A stretch of 36,157 nucleotides of DNA from Labilibacter sediminis (GTDB taxonomy: Bacteria; Bacteroidota; Bacteroidia; Bacteroidales; Marinilabiliaceae). The stretch is taken from positions 1 through 36,157 of the forward strand of contig NZ_VCHY01000033.1 in assembly GCF_005877885.1 (NCBI RefSeq), written 5' to 3'. Shown here piece by piece: positions 24,319 to 32,502 of this stretch. Numbering within the stretch: the first letter of the stretch is position 1; every line of letters begins with the position of its first letter. The notes under the pieces were generated by a model. The model was not told the origin of the DNA. It did no database searches and worked only from the letters and a program-made list of their open reading frames with translations. The position numbers and the translations under genes were made by a program.

Positions 24319-25884
24319 ATGAAAGTGTTAAAATCGAACCCAATAAATATAGTTTTACTAACTGTGCTGCTTGTTTTTACTGCCTGTTCAGGTGGTAAAA
24401 AGGTATCTCAGGCACAAAAAGCTTTTGAAATTGGTGAATATACAAAGGCTGCGGAGCTGTATAAAAGAGCCTATTCAGGCGAAAAAAACAAATACAATAA
24501 AGGCGAGTTTTCTTATTTTATGGGAGAAGCCTATCGTTTAACCAATAAGCCAACCAAGGCTGCATCAGCGTATTCAAGGGCAGTTCGTTATAAATATCCG
24601 GTTCGCGAAGCTCGTTTATATATGGCCGAAAGTTACAGGAAGGCCGGGAAGTTAGAAAAAGCAATTCCGGAATATGAAATTTATCTTGAAGAGGTGCCTG
24701 CGGATGTGAGGGCACAAAGGGGATTGGCATCATGTATGATGTTGCAGAAAAATCCGAAGGATAATAGATATATAGTTGAAAAAATTAAAGGCTTAAATAG
24801 TAAATACAGTGATTTTTCTCCTGCTTATGCAGGTAAATCATATGATTATGTGATATTTTCTTCCATGCGTACCGAATCAAAAAGTAAAAGGAAGAATAAG
24901 GTAACCGGTCAGGGAACATCTTCAATTTACTATTCAAAAATTGATGCCAAGGGGGAATGGACAGAACCCGAGGCCTTTGAGGAGCCCATAAATTATCCGC
25001 AATTTGATGATGGTACCCCTTGCGTAACGCTGGATGGAAAGCAATTGTATTTTACCCGATGCAGGTATGATAACACCAAACCTATGGGAGCTGAAATCGT
25101 GAGTTGTTCACGTACAGGTGGGAAATGGGGAGAACCTGAGGCGATAACCATGGGGGATGATAGTCTTGTAGTGGCGCACCCGGCCATATCTTCTGATGGG
25201 GAAACGTTATATTTTGTAAGCGACAGAGATGGAGGTTATGGTGGTAAAGATATATGGAAAACAAAACGTACCGGAGAAGGTGGATGGGGCGAGCCTGAAA
25301 ATTTAGGCTTTGCCATAAATACACCGGGCGATGAGATGTTTCCATATGTGCGTATGGATGGAACATTGTACTTTAGTTCGGATACACATATTGGTTTTGG
25401 CGGTCAAGATATTTTTAGGGCCGAAATGAATGAAGAAGAAGGACAGTGGGAGATTAACAATATGGGAGCTCCCATAAACGGACCTTCTGATGATTTTGGT
25501 ATTGTTTTTAAAGGTAAGTCCGAAGAGGGAATTTTTTCTTCTTCACGTGGTAGCACTAAGGGAATTGATAATTTATATAGTTTTATTTTACCAAAATTAA
25601 AGTTTACCCTAAATGGTAAAATAGTAAATAAAAATTCAGAAGTGGTTGAGGGAGCTTACCTGAGGTTAATAGGTAGCGATGGTACCACTTTAAAAGTTAA
25701 AGTTCCTGCAGATGGTTCGTTTAAGGTAAAACTTAAGCCGGCAACAGATTATGTGTTTCTGGTTGCAGCAGAAGGGTACCTTAATCAAAAAGTTAAATTT
25801 TCAACCAGTGGAGAGGTAGACGATAAAGATTATCAGTTTGATATTGTGTTGGAAAAGCCTATTCAGAAAGTCACTGATTACTGA
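24319..25884 (+). CDS. PorE-like T9SS lipoprotein (TPR, PD40 propeller, carboxypeptidase-regulatory domain) without OmpA domain
   Basis: 521 aa from the ATG at 24319, which gives a lipoprotein signal (IVLLTVLLVFTACSGG). A longer reading from a TTG at 24262 puts a second hydrophobic stretch in front and is unlikely. TPR-like helices cover ~30-140 (AFEIGEYTKAAELYKRAY, GKLEKAIPEYEIYLEEVP). A PD40/WD40-like propeller covers ~165-420, with blades such as DDGTPCVTLDGKQLYFTR, AISSDGETLYFVSDRDG and GTLYFSSDTHIGFGGQDIF. A CarboxypepD_reg-like beta domain covers ~430-515. This is the order in PorE, an outer-membrane-associated part of T9SS. PorE normally ends in an OmpA peptidoglycan-binding domain, and here that domain is missing. 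The last codons lie inside a heptamer repeat, which suggests 3' truncation. Confidence 0.8.
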   Translation: MKVLKSNPINIVLLTVLLVFTACSGGKKVSQAQKAFEIGEYTKAAELYKRAYSGEKNKYNKGEFSYFMGEAYRLTNKPTKAASAYSRAVRYKYPVREARLYMAESYRKAGKLEKAIPEYEIYLEEVPADVRAQRGLASCMMLQKNPKDNRYIVEKIKGLNSKYSDFSPAYAGKSYDYVIFSSMRTESKSKRKNKVTGQGTSSIYYSKIDAKGEWTEPEAFEEPINYPQFDDGTPCVTLDGKQLYFTRCRYDNTKPMGAEIVSCSRTGGKWGEPEAITMGDDSLVVAHPAISSDGETLYFVSDRDGGYGGKDIWKTKRTGEGGWGEPENLGFAINTPGDEMFPYVRMDGTLYFSSDTHIGFGGQDIFRAEMNEEEGQWEINNMGAPINGPSDDFGIVFKGKSEEGIFSSSRGSTKGIDNLYSFILPKLKFTLNGKIVNKNSEVVEGAYLRLIGSDGTTLKVKVPADGSFKVKLKPATDYVFLVAAEGYLNQKVKFSTSGEVDDKDYQFDIVLEKPIQKVTDY

Positions 25885-25943
25885 TTACTGATCTCTGATC
25901 ACTGTTAACTACTAATTGCTAACTGAATAATTGATAACTGATA
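25874..25943 (+). repeat. degenerate heptamer array
   Basis: Ten consecutive 7-nt units based on CTGATTA: two exact copies, then CTGATCT, CTGATCA, CTGTTAA, CTACTAA, TTGCTAA, CTGAATA, ATTGATA, ACTGATA. The stop codon of the PorE-like gene (25882-25884) lies in the second unit. Confidence 0.75.
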
Positions 25944-25960
25944 AAATTGTATTATTTTTG
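25931..25960 (+). promoter_or_regulatory. purM promoter
   Basis: TTGA at 25931-25934 (-33) and TATTTTTG at 25953-25960 (-7, TAnnTTTG), 18 nt apart. Transcription would begin near 25966, downstream of the ATG at 25931. That rules out this ATG as the start of purM. Confidence 0.65.
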
Positions 25961-25990
25961 TCCTCCGAAAATTCTAAAAAAAGTAATTCT

Positions 25991-27160
25991 GTGAGTTCAG
26001 ATTCAAGGTACAACCAAAGAGGGGTGTCTGCATCGAAAGAAGATGTACATAACGCCATTAAAAACATCGATAAGGGACTTTTTCCACAAGCATTTTGTAA
26101 AATCATTCCTGATATTTTAAGTGGTGATGAAGAGTATTGCAATATTATGCATGCTGATGGTGCCGGAACCAAGTCGTCATTGGCTTATATGTATTGGAAA
26201 GAGACAGGAGATGTTTCTGTTTGGAAAGGCATTGCTCAGGATGCACTAATTATGAATCTTGATGACTTACTTTGTGTAGGAGCAACAGATAATATTTTGG
26301 TTTCATCTACCATTGGCAGGAATAAAAATCTTGTTCCAGGTGAAGTGATTTCTGCTATTATTAATGGTACGGAAGAGCTTTTGGCTGAGCTGAGAGACAT
26401 GGATATTTCTATTTATTCAACAGGGGGAGAAACTGCTGATGTGGGTGATTTGGTCAGAACCATCATCGTTGATTCAACAGTAACCTGCCGTATGAAAAGG
26501 TCAGAGGTTATCTCAAACCATAATATTAAGCCGGGTGATGTCATTGTTGGATTGTCATCTTCAGGTGTGGCTACCTACGAAAAAGAATATAATGGCGGGA
26601 TGGGAAGTAATGGCCTGACATCTGCCCGACATGATGTTTTTGCCAATTATTTGGCTGAGAAATATCCGGAGAGTTTTGATCCTACGGTACCTGCCGATTT
26701 GGTATATTCTGGAGGTTTAAAATTAACAGATGCTGTTGAAGGAGTGGATGTTGATGCAGGTAAGTTGGTATTGTCACCAACGCGTACTTATGCACCGGTA
26801 ATTAAAAAAATTTTAGATAAATACAGATCTCAAATTCATGGGATGGTTCACTGTTCAGGAGGAGCTCAAACAAAGGTTCTTCATTTTGTGGATAATCTAC
26901 ATGTCATTAAAGATAATCTATTTCCGGTACCGCCGTTGTTTAAAACCATTCAGGAGCAATCAGGTACGGCTTGGGATGAGATGTATAAAGTATTTAATAT
27001 GGGCCATAGAATGGAGTTGTATGTTCCGGAAGAAATTGCAGCTGATTTAATTGAGATAAGCAAATCTTTCAATATCGAAGCACAGATAGTGGGAAGATGT
27101 GAGGCGAGTGATAAGAAAGAGCTTACCATAAAAAGTGAATTCGGAACATTTAAATATTAA
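25991..27160 (+). CDS. purM: phosphoribosylformylglycinamidine cyclo-ligase (AIR synthase)
   Basis: 389 aa from a GTG at 25991. It converts FGAM to AIR with ATP, the fifth step of purine synthesis, in the cytoplasm. The N-terminus SSDSRYNQRGVSASKEDVHNA is the usual start of the Bacteroidota form. An in-frame ATG at 25931 would precede the predicted transcription start and add 20 unrelated residues. Family motifs are the nucleotide-binding loop HADGAGTKSSLAY, the QDALIMNLDDLLCVGA segment, STGGETADVGD, NGGMGSNGLTSARHDVF and MVHCSGGAQTK. The two AIRS domains cover ~45-165 and ~180-370. It has its own promoter and is followed by prfA after 151 nt. Confidence 0.93.
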   Translation: MSSDSRYNQRGVSASKEDVHNAIKNIDKGLFPQAFCKIIPDILSGDEEYCNIMHADGAGTKSSLAYMYWKETGDVSVWKGIAQDALIMNLDDLLCVGATDNILVSSTIGRNKNLVPGEVISAIINGTEELLAELRDMDISIYSTGGETADVGDLVRTIIVDSTVTCRMKRSEVISNHNIKPGDVIVGLSSSGVATYEKEYNGGMGSNGLTSARHDVFANYLAEKYPESFDPTVPADLVYSGGLKLTDAVEGVDVDAGKLVLSPTRTYAPVIKKILDKYRSQIHGMVHCSGGAQTKVLHFVDNLHVIKDNLFPVPPLFKTIQEQSGTAWDEMYKVFNMGHRMELYVPEEIAADLIEISKSFNIEAQIVGRCEASDKKELTIKSEFGTFKY

Positions 27161-27311
27161 TGAATAATTTAATTCCTAAGATGCTATTAACAGGTTTTAT
27201 ATAACGCTGGTAATTAAAAGATAAATCATATCTGTTTTAAGGCAGGAGTGATGAGAATATTTATGTGTTTTATGATTTTAGTGTAATAGTATTTTTAGAA
27301 ATAAATATAAG

Positions 27312-28397
27312 ATGAGCGATAATAAGTTGTTAGAAATGTTGGGTGGTGTGGTTATCCGTTTTCAGGAAGTGTCGGAGCAAATTACCGACCCTGAAGTTAT
27401 AGCCGATACCAAGAGGTATATTAAACTCAACAAAGAGTATAAAGAACTTGAGCGTGTGGCAAAAGCTCACGATGAGTATAAAACAACCCTTGAAAGTATA
27501 GACGAGGCCAAGATGATGCTGAAAGAGGAGGATGATGCCGAGATGAAGGAGATGGCCAAGATGGAGTTGGATGAACAGGAAGCTAAATTGCCGGAAATGG
27601 AAGAAGAAATTAAGCTTCTTTTAATTCCTGCCGATCCTGAAGATGGTAAGAATAGTGTAGTGGAGCTTCGTGCAGGAACAGGTGGTGATGAAGCCAGTAT
27701 TTTTGCAGGAGATCTTTTCCGTATGTACACTAAATTTTGCGAAAAGCAGGGTTGGAAAGTTGAAGTAACACACCAAAGTGAAGGAACATCAGGAGGTTTC
27801 AAAGAGATTGTGTTTAATGTAACAGGAGAAGGTGTTTACGGAATTCTTAAATATGAATCAGGTGTTCACCGTGTTCAGCGAGTACCGCAAACGGAAACGC
27901 AGGGTAGGGTGCATACATCAGCAGCATCTGTGGCTGTATTGCCTGAAGCAGAGGAGTTTGATATTGATTTAAGAACGGAGGATATCCGTAAGGATACTTA
28001 CTGTTCATCAGGACCAGGAGGTCAGTCGGTAAATACTACTTATTCAGCCATTCGTTTAACGCATATTCCATCGGGCATTGTGGTAACATGTCAGGATCAG
28101 AAATCGCAGTTGAAGAACCTTGATAAAGCCATGGTTGAACTTAGAACGCGTTTGTATAACCTGGAATACCAAAAATATTTAGATGAAATTTCATCTAAGC
28201 GTAAAACATTAGTATCCACAGGTGACCGTTCTGCAAAAATTAGAACATACAATTATCCGCAGGGAAGGGTAACTGATCACCGCGTAAACTTTACAATGTA
28301 TAATTTGCCAGCCGTAATGGATGGTGATATTCAGGGATTAATCGATAAGCTTATTGTTGAGGAAAACGCAGAGCGATTAAAAGCTAGTGAGCTTTAA
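27312..28397 (+). CDS. prfA: peptide chain release factor 1
   Basis: 361 aa. It ends translation at UAA and UAG codons. An N-terminal helical domain (~1-100, rich in E and K) precedes the codon-recognition domain, whose PxT motif reads PQT in HRVQRVPQTETQGRVHTS. That marks RF1 rather than RF2 (SPF). The catalytic GGQ is in CSSGPGGQSVNTTYSAIRLTH and is placed to reach the peptidyl-transferase centre. The length matches the family. No programmed frameshift is present, as expected for RF1. The start is the ATG at 27312. No prmC follows; the next gene is an inserted four-helix-bundle gene. Confidence 0.97.
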   Translation: MSDNKLLEMLGGVVIRFQEVSEQITDPEVIADTKRYIKLNKEYKELERVAKAHDEYKTTLESIDEAKMMLKEEDDAEMKEMAKMELDEQEAKLPEMEEEIKLLLIPADPEDGKNSVVELRAGTGGDEASIFAGDLFRMYTKFCEKQGWKVEVTHQSEGTSGGFKEIVFNVTGEGVYGILKYESGVHRVQRVPQTETQGRVHTSAASVAVLPEAEEFDIDLRTEDIRKDTYCSSGPGGQSVNTTYSAIRLTHIPSGIVVTCQDQKSQLKNLDKAMVELRTRLYNLEYQKYLDEISSKRKTLVSTGDRSAKIRTYNYPQGRVTDHRVNFTMYNLPAVMDGDIQGLIDKLIVEENAERLKASEL

Positions 28398-28401
28398 TTA
28401 G

Positions 28402-28432
28402 TCGAAAGTTAAAAGTTGAAAGTTTATAAAGT
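28402..28432 (-). repeat. inverted copy of the 25-bp repeat unit
   Basis: On the minus strand it reads ACTTTATAAACTTTC then AACTTTTAACTTTCGA, matching units of the tandem array at 28816-28895 in the opposite orientation. It lies between the prfA stop and the four-helix-bundle gene. Confidence 0.6.
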
Positions 28433-28460
28433 ATAGCATAAAAGATAAGATGTAAGTTTT

Positions 28461-28805
28461 ATGAAAGTTGACAAGTTTGAAGATGTTTTAGCTTGGCAAA
28501 AAGCAAAAGACCTTACATTGATAATATATAGATCTTTTAAAGATGTAAAAGACTTTTCTTTAAAGGATCAGATTCAAAGGGCTTCAGTGTCTATTATGAA
28601 CAATATTGCTGAAGGATTTGAAAGGCAGAGTAATAAGGAGTTTCGGTATTTCTTATTCGTTGCAAAAGGATCATGTGCTGAAGTTCGATCGATGTTACAT
28701 TTAGCAAAAGAACTACAGTTAATAGATTCAAAAGACTCAGAAAACATGATGGATTTATCAATTGAAATATCCAAAATGCTATCTGGTTTTATTAAAGCCC
28801 TTTAA
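28461..28805 (+). CDS. four-helix-bundle protein (23S rRNA intervening-sequence protein family)
   Basis: 114 aa, soluble. The sequence matches the family at FEDVLAWQKAKDLTLIIYRSF, the RASVSIMNNIAEGFERQSNK segment (the most conserved part), the EFRYFLFVAKGSCAEVRSML helix and a final amphipathic helix ending KMLSGFIKAL. Four predicted helices cover ~12-30, 36-55, 58-82 and 90-112. The function is unknown. Related genes are found inside intervening sequences of 23S rRNA and scattered between housekeeping genes of Bacteroidota. It is bracketed by inverted and tandem 25-bp repeats, which suggests that it arrived as a unit between prfA and pyrF. Confidence 0.92.
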   Translation: MKVDKFEDVLAWQKAKDLTLIIYRSFKDVKDFSLKDQIQRASVSIMNNIAEGFERQSNKEFRYFLFVAKGSCAEVRSMLHLAKELQLIDSKDSENMMDLSIEISKMLSGFIKAL

Positions 28806-28815
28806 ATCATAATAA

Positions 28816-28895
28816 GAACTTTACAAACTTTTAACTTTAAGAACTTTTAAGACCTTCAACTTTACGAACTTTACAAACTTTCAACTTTAAAAACT
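28816..28895 (+). repeat. 25-bp tandem repeat, three units
   Basis: Units at 28816-28840, 28841-28865 and 28866-28890, then a 5-nt start of a fourth. Units 1 and 3 differ at one position. Each begins GAACTTT and holds CAACTTTA or TAACTTTA near its end. The array ends 8 nt before the pyrF ATG, so it occupies the pyrF leader. Confidence 0.85.
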
Positions 28896-28902
28896 AATTG
28901 AC

Positions 28903-29730
28903 ATGACTTCACAAGAATTATTCGAAAATATTAAAAAGAAAGGAAGTTTTCTTTGCGTAGGATTAGATACGGATATTAATAAAATCCCTCGTTTCTTGTT
29001 AGAAACAACAGATCCTATTTTTGCTTTCAATAAAGAGATTATTGATGCAACCCAGGCATATACTGTAGCGTATAAACCAAACTTGGCTTTTTACGAAAGT
29101 ATGGGTGTAGCAGGATGGAATAGTTTAGAGAAGACCGTAAATTACATTCGTTATAATTATCCTGATATTTTTATTATTGCAGATGCTAAGCGTGGTGATA
29201 TTGGAAATACATCTAATATGTATGCAAAGGCATTCTTCGATACCATGGATTTTGACTCAGTAACAGTTGCTCCGTATATGGGAGAGGATTCTGTAAAACC
29301 ATTTATGACTCATGTAGATAAGTGGGTTATTCTTTTGGCTTTAACTTCAAATAAAGGAGCTGCAGATTTCCAGTATGTAACAGAAAATGATGAAAAACTT
29401 TTTGAAAAAGTGATTAAAACATCAAAGGAATGGGGAACTGAGGAAAACCTGATGTATGTAGTGGGAGCGACTAAAGCGGAAAAGTTAAAAGCGATCAGAG
29501 ATATTATTCCAAATCACTTTTTACTGGTTCCCGGAGTTGGAGCTCAAGGCGGAAGTTTACAGGAAGTTGCAGAAAATGGATTAAATGAAAAGTGTGGCTT
29601 GTTGGTAAATTCTTCGCGAGGAATTATTTATGCAAGTGCAGAAAAAGACTTTGCTGAAAAGGCAGGAGAAGCTGCTAAAGCTGTACAACAGGAAATGGAG
29701 GAGCAGCTAAAAGCAAAAGGATTGTTGTAG
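28903..29730 (+). CDS. pyrF: orotidine 5'-phosphate decarboxylase, type 2
   Basis: 275 aa. It converts OMP to UMP, the last step of pyrimidine nucleotide synthesis. The length and the motif [19 protein letters not shown], with the catalytic Asp-Lys-Asp array (DAKRGD), mark the longer subfamily 2. Other conserved parts are the N-terminal [33 protein letters not shown] and the phosphate-binding VPGVGAQGG and [11 protein letters not shown]. The start ATG is preceded directly by a 25-bp tandem repeat and no clear promoter is seen. Translation may depend on upstream transcription. A terminator follows. Confidence 0.97.
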   Translation: MTSQELFENIKKKGSFLCVGLDTDINKIPRFLLETTDPIFAFNKEIIDATQAYTVAYKPNLAFYESMGVAGWNSLEKTVNYIRYNYPDIFIIADAKRGDIGNTSNMYAKAFFDTMDFDSVTVAPYMGEDSVKPFMTHVDKWVILLALTSNKGAADFQYVTENDEKLFEKVIKTSKEWGTEENLMYVVGATKAEKLKAIRDIIPNHFLLVPGVGAQGGSLQEVAENGLNEKCGLLVNSSRGIIYASAEKDFAEKAGEAAKAVQQEMEEQLKAKGLL

Positions 29731-29760
29731 TTTATATTTATCCAATATAATATGTAAAGA

Positions 29761-29790
29761 AAGGTCTTCGGTTAAGAAGGCCTTTTTTTT
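29761..29790 (+). terminator. pyrF terminator
   Basis: AAGGTCTT (29761-29768) pairs with AAGGCCTT (29777-29784), 8 bp with one G-T, followed by T to 29790. Confidence 0.85.
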
Positions 29791-29808
29791 GGTTTTATTT
29801 GAGTAATG

Positions 29809-30025
29809 CGAATCAATAGTTGAATATAATATTCAACCCTCAACAGGGTTGTTTCACATTTTTTGATATTATCTCCCGAGTTATAACTCGGGGTTATTCA
29901 TATTAATCCCTACGGGATTAAGTAAAGGAACTATGAAATAGTTCAATTTGAATAACCACAGGTGCAACCTGTGGATGATGTCTCAGGTATCAAAAGAACC
30001 CGGAAGGGGTTCAACTATTGATTCG
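29809..30025. repeat. nested palindromic repeat cluster (217 nt)
   Basis: The ends are a perfect 16-bp inverted repeat (29809-29824 with 30010-30025, CGAATCAATAGTTGAA). Inside, TTTTGATA (29861-29868) pairs with TATCAAAA (29988-29995), and GGTTATTCA (29892-29900) with TGAATAACC (29949-29957). Local hairpins sit at 29834-29851, 29875-29892, 29904-29920 (TAATCCC/GGGATTA), 29928-29944, 29956-29974 (CCACAGGT/ACCTGTGG) and 29996-30012. There is no ORF. It resembles a REP cluster or a non-autonomous relative of an IS200-type element. It fills the gap between pyrF and the DUF2851 operon. Confidence 0.8.
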
Positions 30026-30069
30026 TATGAGTAGTAAATTGGTACAGTGTGGCATGATGGTTCATTATA

Positions 30070-30077
30070 TAATTTTG
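30070..30077 (+). promoter_or_regulatory. -7 element of the DUF2851 operon
   Basis: TAATTTTG matches TAnnTTTG and lies 32 nt before the ATG at 30110. No good -33 TTG at the usual spacing. Confidence 0.5.
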
Positions 30078-30109
30078 TATATTAATGCTACAAATCTAGA
30101 CCAAAGCCT

Positions 30110-31387
30110 ATGCATGAAGAATTTTTACACTATATCTGGCAGTACAAGCTCTATCAGCAAATAAATATAACCACAGAATGTGGGCAGTCGCTGGAGGTCA
30201 TTAATCCGGGAGAGCTCAATCGTGATGCCGGACCCGATTTTTTTAATGCGAAAATTAAGATTGGAGAAACACTTTGGAGTGGCAACGTTGAAGTTCATGT
30301 GTCAGCTTCTGATTGGAATACCCATAATCATCACAAGGATAAGGCATACGATAATGTTATTTTACATGTCGTTGAAAATAATGACGCAGTGGCTACGAGA
30401 ACTAACGGGGAGGCTATTCCTGTTTTACTGATGCAATATCCGGAAACATTGTTGAGCCAGTACCAAAGTTTTGTAAATAGTCAACAATGGTTAGCCTGTG
30501 CAGACAAGGTGAGTCAGGTCAATTCATTTGAAATTTCTTTATGGATTCAGCGTTTGTTGGTGGAGCGTTTAGAGTATAAATTAAAAGATGTTCAGCGTAT
30601 ACTAGATCATACAACGCATAATTGGGACGAAACCTTTTATCGATATTTATTTAGAAGTTTTGGATTTGGCGTAAATAGTGACCCTTTTGAGTTGCTGGCG
30701 CAATCCTTACCCTTGAAGGTGCTGCTAAAATATAGTAACGATATTACAATGGTAGAAGCATTGTTGTTTGGTCAGGCAGGATTTTTAAATGAAAAAGCAG
30801 GAGACCAATATTATACAAAGTTAAGAGAGGACTATCTTTTTTTTAAGCAAAAACACAATCTTACATCATTAGATGTTCATATGTGGAAATTTCTTCGTCT
30901 TCGACCTTCAAATTTTCCAACGGTACGCATATCGCAGTTAGCACAGTTGTTTGTTCAGCTAAAAGGTCGCTTTGGTATTTTAATTAATGAAGAAAATGAA
31001 GAAATTGTAGAAAATCGATTGGATATTAAATGTTCAGCTTATTGGGAGGAGCATTACACATTTCAAAAGACATCGGAAAAATCGGTTAAAAGATTAGGAA
31101 AAGGATCCAGGGATCTGATTATTATAAATACTTTAGTGCCATTTTTATTTGCCTACGGTAAAATTACCGGTCAGGCTTCTTATTCAAATAAAGCTTTTGA
31201 ATGGTTGGCTAAATTGAAGCCCGAGAATAATGCCATACTTAATAAGTGGAAAGAACACGAAATTGAGATAAAAAATGCCGGAGATTCTCAGGCTTTAATA
31301 TATTTGTCAAAATATTACTGCAAACGTAAAAAATGTTTGCATTGCAGAATTGGTCATAAATTACTTACAATAAAAGATAACGCGTGA
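30110..31387 (+). CDS. DUF2851 family protein
   Basis: 425 aa, soluble, no signal. The N-terminal region is the family signature: MHEEFLHYIWQYKLY, VINPGELNRDAGPDFFNAKI and SGNVEVHVSASDWNTHNH. The NxxxGPDFFNA and EVHxxxxDW motifs look like a metal-dependent active site, and its position suggests a nuclease-like fold, but the function has not been established. The middle is alpha-helical. The C-terminus has a conserved cysteine cluster (YYCKRKKCLHCRIG). Its TGA stop overlaps the GTG of the channel gene, so the two are translationally coupled. Confidence 0.9.
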   Translation: MHEEFLHYIWQYKLYQQINITTECGQSLEVINPGELNRDAGPDFFNAKIKIGETLWSGNVEVHVSASDWNTHNHHKDKAYDNVILHVVENNDAVATRTNGEAIPVLLMQYPETLLSQYQSFVNSQQWLACADKVSQVNSFEISLWIQRLLVERLEYKLKDVQRILDHTTHNWDETFYRYLFRSFGFGVNSDPFELLAQSLPLKVLLKYSNDITMVEALLFGQAGFLNEKAGDQYYTKLREDYLFFKQKHNLTSLDVHMWKFLRLRPSNFPTVRISQLAQLFVQLKGRFGILINEENEEIVENRLDIKCSAYWEEHYTFQKTSEKSVKRLGKGSRDLIIINTLVPFLFAYGKITGQASYSNKAFEWLAKLKPENNAILNKWKEHEIEIKNAGDSQALIYLSKYYCKRKKCLHCRIGHKLLTIKDNA

Positions 31388-32409
31388 AAAAAGGAGTTCC
31401 CTATTTAGATAATTTTAGAACCATTATGTATGGGGTTGTGGCTCTGTTTCTCATTGTGTTGGTTGGTGGCATAGGTTATATGATTATTGAGGGCTATTCT
31501 TTTATAGATGCCATTTATATGACCATGATAACCGTGTCGACGGTTGGTTTTAGAGAAGTTTTTCCTTTATCGGATGGGGGTAAGCTTTTTACCGTACTTC
31601 TTATTATATTTAGCTTTGGAATATTTGGTTATGTAATTACCTCTATTACTCGTTTGGTTGTAGAAGGCGCTTTACAGCAATCGTATAAACAGTATCAGGT
31701 GAAAAAGAAGATTGTAAAACTGGAAGATCACATTATTGTATGTGGTTATGGTAGGAATGGGTATCAGGCATGTATTGAGTTGCAGGAGCACGGTGAAAAA
31801 TTTGTGATTCTTGAAAAAAGAGACCATGTGGTGAGTCGAATTTTGGAAGATCCTAATTTATTGTATGTGCAGGGAGATGCCAGTTCGGAAGAGGTAATGG
31901 AGGTTGCTCAGATACGTAAGGCAAAAGCTTTAATTACGGCTCTGCCCAATGATGCTGATAATATTTTTGTGGTATTAACAGCCAGGGAAATGAATCCTAA
32001 ATTAAAAATTATTAGCAGGGCCAGTGACTTTAGGTCGGATGTTAAGTTGCGACATGCCGGAGCAACAAATGTTATTATGCCCGATAGGATTGGAGGTCAG
32101 CGTATGGCTAAGCTGGTAACTCAACCTGATGTTGTGGAGTTTGTTGAATATATCTTACTCCAGAAAAGTAAAGAGGTAAAATTAACAGAAATAGAATGTG
32201 AGTTAATGTCAGATGAAAATGCATTAAAAACCATTCAGGAACTTAATTTAAGGAAAAAAACGGGTGCAAACCTGATGGGTTTGAAAACACCTGAAGGTAC
32301 CTATATCTTTAACCCGTCACCACAAATTAAAATTTCGCGCGATGATAAGTTATTTGTTTTGGGTACCGATGAGCAAATAGAGCAGTTTAAGGAAGTTTTA
32401 AAAAAATAG
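31384..32409 (+). CDS. potassium channel with TrkA-N/RCK domain
   Basis: 341 aa from a GTG start that overlaps the DUF2851 stop by 4 nt. It is an ion channel of the inner membrane with two helices (~15-35 and ~72-92) around a pore loop MITVSTVGFREVFPLS. The filter TVGFRE replaces TVGYGD, a form common in this bacterial subgroup, so selectivity for K+ is likely but not certain. A cytoplasmic RCK domain follows: VCGYGRNGYQACIEL (Rossmann GxGxxG) and VQGDASSEEVMEVAQIRKAKA bind nucleotide. The end (~258-340) is a TrkA-C-like domain (GANLMGLKTPEGTYIFNP, DDKLFVLGTDEQIEQF). The protein would assemble as a tetramer with a gating ring. Confidence 0.93.
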   Translation: MKKGVPYLDNFRTIMYGVVALFLIVLVGGIGYMIIEGYSFIDAIYMTMITVSTVGFREVFPLSDGGKLFTVLLIIFSFGIFGYVITSITRLVVEGALQQSYKQYQVKKKIVKLEDHIIVCGYGRNGYQACIELQEHGEKFVILEKRDHVVSRILEDPNLLYVQGDASSEEVMEVAQIRKAKALITALPNDADNIFVVLTAREMNPKLKIISRASDFRSDVKLRHAGATNVIMPDRIGGQRMAKLVTQPDVVEFVEYILLQKSKEVKLTEIECELMSDENALKTIQELNLRKKTGANLMGLKTPEGTYIFNPSPQIKISRDDKLFVLGTDEQIEQFKEVLKK

Positions 32410-32502
32410 AATAAACTAAAAAATACATTTTTTAATTAAAGTATACATTTTGGCTTGTTTTTTGAATAAGTGTATTTTGTACTAACCAATAAAAATTTTG
32501 TT

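Noticed and set aside
25874-25943. CRISPR-like direct repeats
   Set aside because: The heptamers are contiguous and degenerate with no spacers. No repeat-spacer array or cas gene is present in the window; the same applies to the 25-bp tandem units at 28816-28895.
25931-25990. ATG start for purM
   Set aside because: It lies in the -33 element of the predicted promoter, and the family N-terminus begins at the GTG at 25991.
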